A DNA stretch of 64,000 bases from assembly GCF_049472675.1 (NCBI RefSeq), contig NZ_JAPNXM010000010.1, positions 1-64,000 of the forward strand, given 5' to 3'. This stretch comes from Deferribacter thermophilus. GTDB lineage: Bacteria > Chrysiogenota > Deferribacteres > Deferribacterales > Deferribacteraceae. The number at the start of each line of letters is the position of its first letter. The stretch's first letter is position 1. The translations under genes were made by a program, and so were the position numbers. Below are positions 60,313 through 64,000 of this stretch, piece after piece. The notes beneath the pieces are model-generated. The model saw nothing but the letters and a program-made list of their open reading frames with translations. It was not told the DNA's origin and did not search any database.

Positions 60313-61713
60313 ATGAATCTTACTGAAAAAATAAAAAATAATTTAAAAGATAAGCATTTCGGCGAAGTGTTAAAGGGGAGCATTTTTACATTTTTAGCCC
60401 GCGGATTTGCTGCGGTTTTTGCCCTTGGTTTGCAGGTTATTATTGCAAGATTTTATGGTGCAGATGTTTTAGGTGTAACAGAACTTATAAATTCATTTTT
60501 AATGATTGTGGTTATATTTGTCCTTATGGGTACTCAAGTTTCTATATTAAGATTTATACCAGAATATACAAAAAAATACTCTTCTTTTGTAGCGTATAAA
60601 GTATATAGAAAAGTACTGTATTTTATCTTATTTTTATCTATTTTTATTACAGTTATTATTTTCCTTAATTCTCATTTTATATCTGTAAAGATATTTAAAA
60701 AACCACAATATTTAACATTTTTTGTTCTTGCATCATTTTTTATCCCGTTTAGAGCTTTGTATGAGTATTATATGGCTGTGGCAAGAGGGTTGAAGCTGAT
60801 AAAAGGTTTTGCCTTTCTACAACTTACTCCTTCATTATCAAATTTAATTATTTTAAGTATACTCACAATATTTTTTTACCACAAATATAATCCAGTTTAT
60901 TCTTTACTTATCGCATTTACCGTTACTGCTTTGGCAGGATTGTTTATTTCTGAGTTTAAATTCAGAATTCAAAATTCAAAATCTAAAATTAATAACCCAA
61001 CACTCAACACCCAAAATCCAAAATCCAAAATTCAAAATCCAAAATTTTACAATTATAATAAGCCTGATATTAAACTAAAATATCTCCTTACCATTTCTTT
61101 TCCCATGTTCTTAACTACATCAATGAGCTATATAAATAATCAAGCAGGTGTGTTACTACTTGGTATGTTTCGTAGTGAATCAGAGATTGGTTATTATGCT
61201 ATAGCAGTAAAACTTGCAACATTAACAAGTTTTGTTTTAACAGCAATTAATTCTATGATAGCTCCAAAGTTTTCTGAGCTTTATCATAGTGGAGAAATGG
61301 ATGAATTATTCCAAGTTGTGAGGAAATCAACAAAACTCATATTTTGGAGTACTGCTCCAATTTTGATTGGGTTAGTTGTTTTTGGTAAGTTTATTTTATT
61401 GAATTTTTTTGGAAAAGAATTTATAAATTCTTATACGCCGCTATTAGTATTAGTTGTGGGACAATTTGTAAATGCAATTTGTGGCTCAGTTGGGTATTTT
61501 TTGAATATGACTGGAAATGAGAGGTTTGTAAGTATTGTGATTATGATGTCTTGTATTATAAATGTTGCATTGGGGTATGTATTGATACCAAAATATGGTA
61601 TAAATGGTGCAGCTATTGCTTCTGGAATTAGTATGATTTTCTGGAATATGGCGATGGTAATTTTTATTAAAAGAAGATTTAATTTTCTATTTATATATAG
61701 ACCGGTTTTTTAA
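60313..61713 (+). CDS. Oligosaccharide flippase (Wzx/MOP superfamily)
   Basis: 466 residues with about twelve membrane helices. It starts with a cytoplasmic basic helix and a GSIFTFLARGFAAVFALGLQ first segment typical of polysaccharide flippases; YYAIAVKLATL and VGYFLNMTGNE are conserved positions. It would move lipid-linked glycan repeat units across the membrane. A cytoplasmic loop near residue 220 is enlarged by about 30 residues of heptamer origin (IQNSKSK, TQNPKSK). Confidence 0.9.
   Translation: MNLTEKIKNNLKDKHFGEVLKGSIFTFLARGFAAVFALGLQVIIARFYGADVLGVTELINSFLMIVVIFVLMGTQVSILRFIPEYTKKYSSFVAYKVYRKVLYFILFLSIFITVIIFLNSHFISVKIFKKPQYLTFFVLASFFIPFRALYEYYMAVARGLKLIKGFAFLQLTPSLSNLIILSILTIFFYHKYNPVYSLLIAFTVTALAGLFISEFKFRIQNSKSKINNPTLNTQNPKSKIQNPKFYNYNKPDIKLKYLLTISFPMFLTTSMSYINNQAGVLLLGMFRSESEIGYYAIAVKLATLTSFVLTAINSMIAPKFSELYHSGEMDELFQVVRKSTKLIFWSTAPILIGLVVFGKFILLNFFGKEFINSYTPLLVLVVGQFVNAICGSVGYFLNMTGNERFVSIVIMMSCIINVALGYVLIPKYGINGAAIASGISMIFWNMAMVIFIKRRFNFLFIYRPVF
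60955..61048. repeat. In-frame heptamer array inside flippase gene
   Basis: TTCAAAA, ATCTAAA, AACACTC, TCCAAAA units, single-arm and C-type, about 90 bp, placed in a loop between two membrane segments. Confidence 0.88.
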
Positions 61714-61719
61714 ATTGAA

Positions 61720-62094
61720 ATGAAAAATTATATAAGCTTTTTACTGATTTTTTCTTTTATGTCTACGCTTAAAATTTTTATCCCTAAATTTGCAGAGTTT
61801 TGGGGAAAAGGGGATATAAAAGGACTTGCAAAAGTAGCACAGCAGTCAACAAAGTTAATATTTTGGACTTCCTTTCCGATATTATTATTTTTTTTAATTT
61901 TTCCAAAGCCAATTCTTGGGATATTTGGAGAGGAGTTTAAAGTAGGGGCAATAGCATTGATGATATTAACAATTGGACAGTTTGTAAATGCAGCTGCTGG
62001 GAGTGTTGGGTATATTTTGCAAATGACAGGACATCAAAAATTTCATCAAAATGTAGTGTTAATAGGAGCTATTTCGAATATGATATTAAACTAG
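61720..62094 (+). pseudogene. Internal fragment of a second flippase gene
   Basis: 124 residues that align with about residues 300-430 of the preceding flippase (QQSTKLIFW, VGYILQMTGHQKF) but diverged from it. It lacks the N-terminal helices and stops early. The preceding gene is complete, so this is a separate relict and not a frameshift. Confidence 0.82.
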
Positions 62095-62182
62095 TTTTGA
62101 TTCCCATTTAAAGATTAATAGAAATATTTAGAATGATTTAATCTAAAGTTATATTAAATAAATATTATATAGGGTATTTAGA

Positions 62183-63151
62183 ATGAAAAATATAATTTTC
62201 CTTTTTTCTTTACCTAGAAGTGGTTCAACATTGTTACAAAGGATATTAATGTCACACAATGAAATAGCATCTGTTGCAGAACCATGGCTTATGCTTCCTT
62301 TTATCTATACCTTTAAAAAAGAAGGAATTTTAACAGAATATTCTCATAAAGTTTCTTATGTTGCTTTTGAAGATTTTATAAATAATTTACCAAACAAAGA
62401 AGATGACTATTATAAAGCTCTTAGACATTTTGCTGAAAATCTTTATGAAAATCAATGCAAAAATAATGAAAAATATTTTTTAGATAAAACACCAAGATAT
62501 TACTTTATAATACCTCAAATAGCAAAAGTATTTCCAGACGCTAAATTTATATTTTTATTTAGGAATCCTGTTCATGTGATGAGTTCTATTATTCAAACAT
62601 GGTGCAGTGGTAAACTTAATCAGATGTATAATTTTGAAAGGGATTTATATTATGGTCCACAGGCTTTAAGCGAGGGATATAAACTTCTTAAAGATAAATC
62701 TTATGCGATTCAATATGAAAAATTTGTAATAGATCCCAAAAAATATATAGAGGAAATATGTGAATATCTTGAGATAGAATTTGATGAAAATATGTTGAGT
62801 AATTTTGTTGCACAAGATACAAAAGGTCGTTTAGGTGATCCAACAGGTATAAAGGAATATAAAAGAATAGATACAAAATCGCTTGATAAATGGAAATATA
62901 CTTTTAATACAAAATTTAGAAAAAAATATATCAAGAAGTACATTCAGAGCTTAGATGAAAGTGTTTTTAATATACAAGGATATAACAAGCAGGAGATATT
63001 AAGAGAGATAGAAGAGCTTGACGTTAAAAATAGTATCTCTCTTCAAGATAGAATAGGTTTAATATATAGTGAGTTAGTTAGGATTTTAAAGCCAAATATA
63101 TGGTTTGGAAGAATTACTAAAACTTGGGCAAAAAACAGATTTTTATCGTGA
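62183..63151 (+). CDS. PAPS-dependent sulfotransferase
   Basis: 322 residues. The 5'-phosphosulfate loop is FSLPRSGSTLLQR at the N-terminus; the 3'-phosphate motif is FLFRNPVHVMSSIIQTW (Arg and Ser), and KTPRYYF resembles the substrate region. It transfers sulfate from PAPS to a hydroxyl, probably of the glycan made by the surrounding genes. No signal peptide or membrane helix, so cytoplasmic. Its last 28 bp overlap a frame that becomes a broken glycosyltransferase. Confidence 0.9.
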   Translation: MKNIIFLFSLPRSGSTLLQRILMSHNEIASVAEPWLMLPFIYTFKKEGILTEYSHKVSYVAFEDFINNLPNKEDDYYKALRHFAENLYENQCKNNEKYFLDKTPRYYFIIPQIAKVFPDAKFIFLFRNPVHVMSSIIQTWCSGKLNQMYNFERDLYYGPQALSEGYKLLKDKSYAIQYEKFVIDPKKYIEEICEYLEIEFDENMLSNFVAQDTKGRLGDPTGIKEYKRIDTKSLDKWKYTFNTKFRKKYIKKYIQSLDESVFNIQGYNKQEILREIEELDVKNSISLQDRIGLIYSELVRILKPNIWFGRITKTWAKNRFLS

Positions 63152-63450
63152 TAGGGTTAATTTTACAAGAAAACTTATCAAATGCTATTATGGAAAGTTT
63201 AGCTTGCGCTACTCCAGTAGTTGCTTTTGATGTAGGTGGTAATTGCGATATGATAGAGCATAAACAAAATGGCTATTTAGCCAAACCATTTGATACAGAT
63301 GATTTGGCATATGGGATTGATTGGGTTTTAAATTATCAAAATTATGATGAGCTTTGTAAAAATGCACGAGAAAAGGTTTTAAGAGAGTTTGATAGCAAAG
63401 TGGTTGCGAAGAAATATATTGAGCTATATGAGAAAGTGATTAGTGATTAG
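63124..63450 (+). pseudogene. C-terminal fragment of a GT4 glycosyltransferase
   Basis: From about 63163 the frame encodes QENLSNAIMESLACATPVVA and VGGNCDMIEH, the nucleotide-sugar-binding half of a GT-B (GT4) enzyme. The N-terminal acceptor domain is missing and the joint lies at the end of the sulfotransferase gene. It is therefore a remnant. Confidence 0.85.
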
Positions 63451-63516
63451 TGAATCGTAATTTGTGAATCGTAATTCGTGAATTGTTAGGTGTAAATCGT
63501 AGATTGTGATACTGGA
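63433..63516. repeat. Left arm of S23 element 3
   Basis: GTGATTA, GTGATTA, GTGAATC, GTAATTT, GTGAATC, GTAATTC, GTGAATT: seven heptamers in register, starting within the last codons of the glycosyltransferase remnant. Confidence 0.9.
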
Positions 63517-63522
63517 TCGAAT

Positions 63523-63888
63523 ATGAAAACACATATGGATTTAGATGTTTGGAAGCTTTCTATAGAGTTAGTAAAAGATATTTATGAAATAACTAAACTT
63601 TTCCCTAAAGAAGAATTATTTGGATTAACATCTCAAATTAAAAGAGCTTCAATTTCAATTACGAGCAATATAGCTGAAGGAGCTAGTAGGCAAACAATTA
63701 AAGAATTTATCCAATTTTTATATATTAGCTTAGGCTCAACAAGTGAAGTTGAAACTCAATTAATTATTGCAAAAGAACTAAATTTTATTAATGAGAATGA
63801 GTTAGATTATTTATTAAATAAAATTGAAAAAATTAAAAAAATGCTAAATGGATTAATAAAACATTTAAAGGATAGAAATGCAAAATAA
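63523..63888 (+). CDS. Four-helix-bundle protein (S23/IVP family), element 3
   Basis: 121 residues: LDVWKLSIELVKDIYEITK, FGLTSQIKRASISI, TSNIAEGASR and a C-terminal helix KIKKMLNGLIKHLK. Close to the truncated S23 at 45481 (KFPKEE, QIRRA) and to element 1. AAAGGA (63867-63872) within its 3' end serves an ATG at 63878 that opens the next gene. Confidence 0.93.
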   Translation: MKTHMDLDVWKLSIELVKDIYEITKLFPKEELFGLTSQIKRASISITSNIAEGASRQTIKEFIQFLYISLGSTSEVETQLIIAKELNFINENELDYLLNKIEKIKKMLNGLIKHLKDRNAK

Positions 63889-64000
63889 AACCAATCACCA
63901 ATTACCGACTACCAATCACCAGTCACCAGTCACTAATCACCAATCACCAATCACTATTCACCCTAATCACTCAACCACAAGATTTCGTTATAAACTAATA
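63878..64000 (+). CDS. Start of next gene, N-terminus made from heptamers (partial)
   Basis: 41 codons open to the window edge. After MQNK the peptide has a 7-residue period (TNHQLPT, TNHQSPV, TNHQSPI) from the right arm of S23 element 3. A basic stretch (TTRFRYKLI) then follows and is presumably the true protein beginning. Function not visible. Confidence 0.65.
   Translation, partial: MQNKTNHQLPTTNHQSPVTNHQSPITIHPNHSTTRFRYKLI
63889..63971. repeat. Right arm of S23 element 3
   Basis: CACCAAT, CACCAGT, CACTAAT, CACTATT heptamers. Complementary to the GTGATTA units of the left arm and translated in the downstream frame. Confidence 0.9.

Noticed and set aside
60313..62094. Single flippase gene split by a frameshift
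   Set aside because: The first frame already encodes a complete protein; the second repeats part of the same region in diverged form.
53106..63888. 23S rRNA intervening sequence
   Set aside because: S23 genes first suggested this, but no rRNA sequence is present; the elements lie in protein operons.
53047..63971. Diversity-generating retroelement
   Set aside because: S23 proteins are Avd relatives, but there is no reverse transcriptase, no template/variable repeat pair and no adenine-specific variation in the window.

Overview
Organism and overall character. The DNA is very AT-rich (about 30% GC by eye). Core genes read like a thermophilic or anaerobic respiratory bacterium of the Deferribacter type: a Na+-pumping NADH:quinone reductase (nqrA-F), NikR, an octaheme cytochrome c, an HspR-controlled heat-shock operon and a very large NAD-glutamate dehydrogenase. 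The phylum is an inference from gene content; no rRNA lies in the window.

Region 1 (about 0-40 kb) is ordinary chromosome. On the minus strand are thiI, a partner cysteine desulfurase, a small membrane protein, a compact molybdopterin oxidoreductase, a TlpA-like thioredoxin lipoprotein and nikR. Divergent from nikR is a ZnuABC-type metal transporter. A three-rhodanese lipoprotein and an octaheme cytochrome follow. Then come carbonic anhydrase, methylmalonyl-CoA epimerase, gatB, an alcohol dehydrogenase, a DUF445 protein, Ppx/GppA and an unusual thiolase. The hsp20-dnaJ-hspR-clpB operon sits behind a HAIR-like operator. Next are a group-2 sigma factor, a phasin-like protein, a NUDIX hydrolase, NAD-GDH, an aldehyde dehydrogenase, a fused CoA-transferase, nqrA-F with a tiny NqrM-like gene, galE and tRNA-Leu(CAG).

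Region 2 (about 40.9-51.8 kb) is accessory: a MntA-HepT toxin-antitoxin pair, two DUF4143 ATPases, and a 1053-bp perfect direct repeat. The repeat carries toxin-antitoxin genes of AbiEii type and flanks the dTDP-rhamnose cassette rmlACDB.

Region 3 (about 51.8-64 kb) is a surface-polysaccharide and sulfation locus. It holds gmd and fcl (GDP-fucose), cysD/cysN/cysC/cysQ (PAPS synthesis and PAP removal), a DUF2061-APS kinase fusion, a flippase, a PAPS-dependent sulfotransferase and a broken glycosyltransferase. Together these suggest a sulfated deoxyhexose-containing glycan, not sulfate assimilation.

Most notable signal. Regions 2 and 3, but not the core, are studded with degenerate tandem repeats whose unit is almost always 7 bp (sometimes 8), while the sequence of the unit differs from site to site. 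Many are built as a G-bearing left arm and a complementary C-bearing right arm. Three complete elements, and one truncated element present twice, carry a four-helix-bundle (S23/IVP/Avd-like) gene between the arms. In all three complete elements the end of that gene contains a Shine-Dalgarno and a start codon that begin translation of the next gene through the right arm. Other copies lie in frame inside conserved enzymes (gmd, fcl, cysN, cysQ, flippase), adding peptides with 7-residue periodicity. In one fcl insert only the heptamers whose TAG would be read in frame have been altered to sense codons. This looks like a family of S23-associated inverted-repeat elements able to live inside coding sequences.
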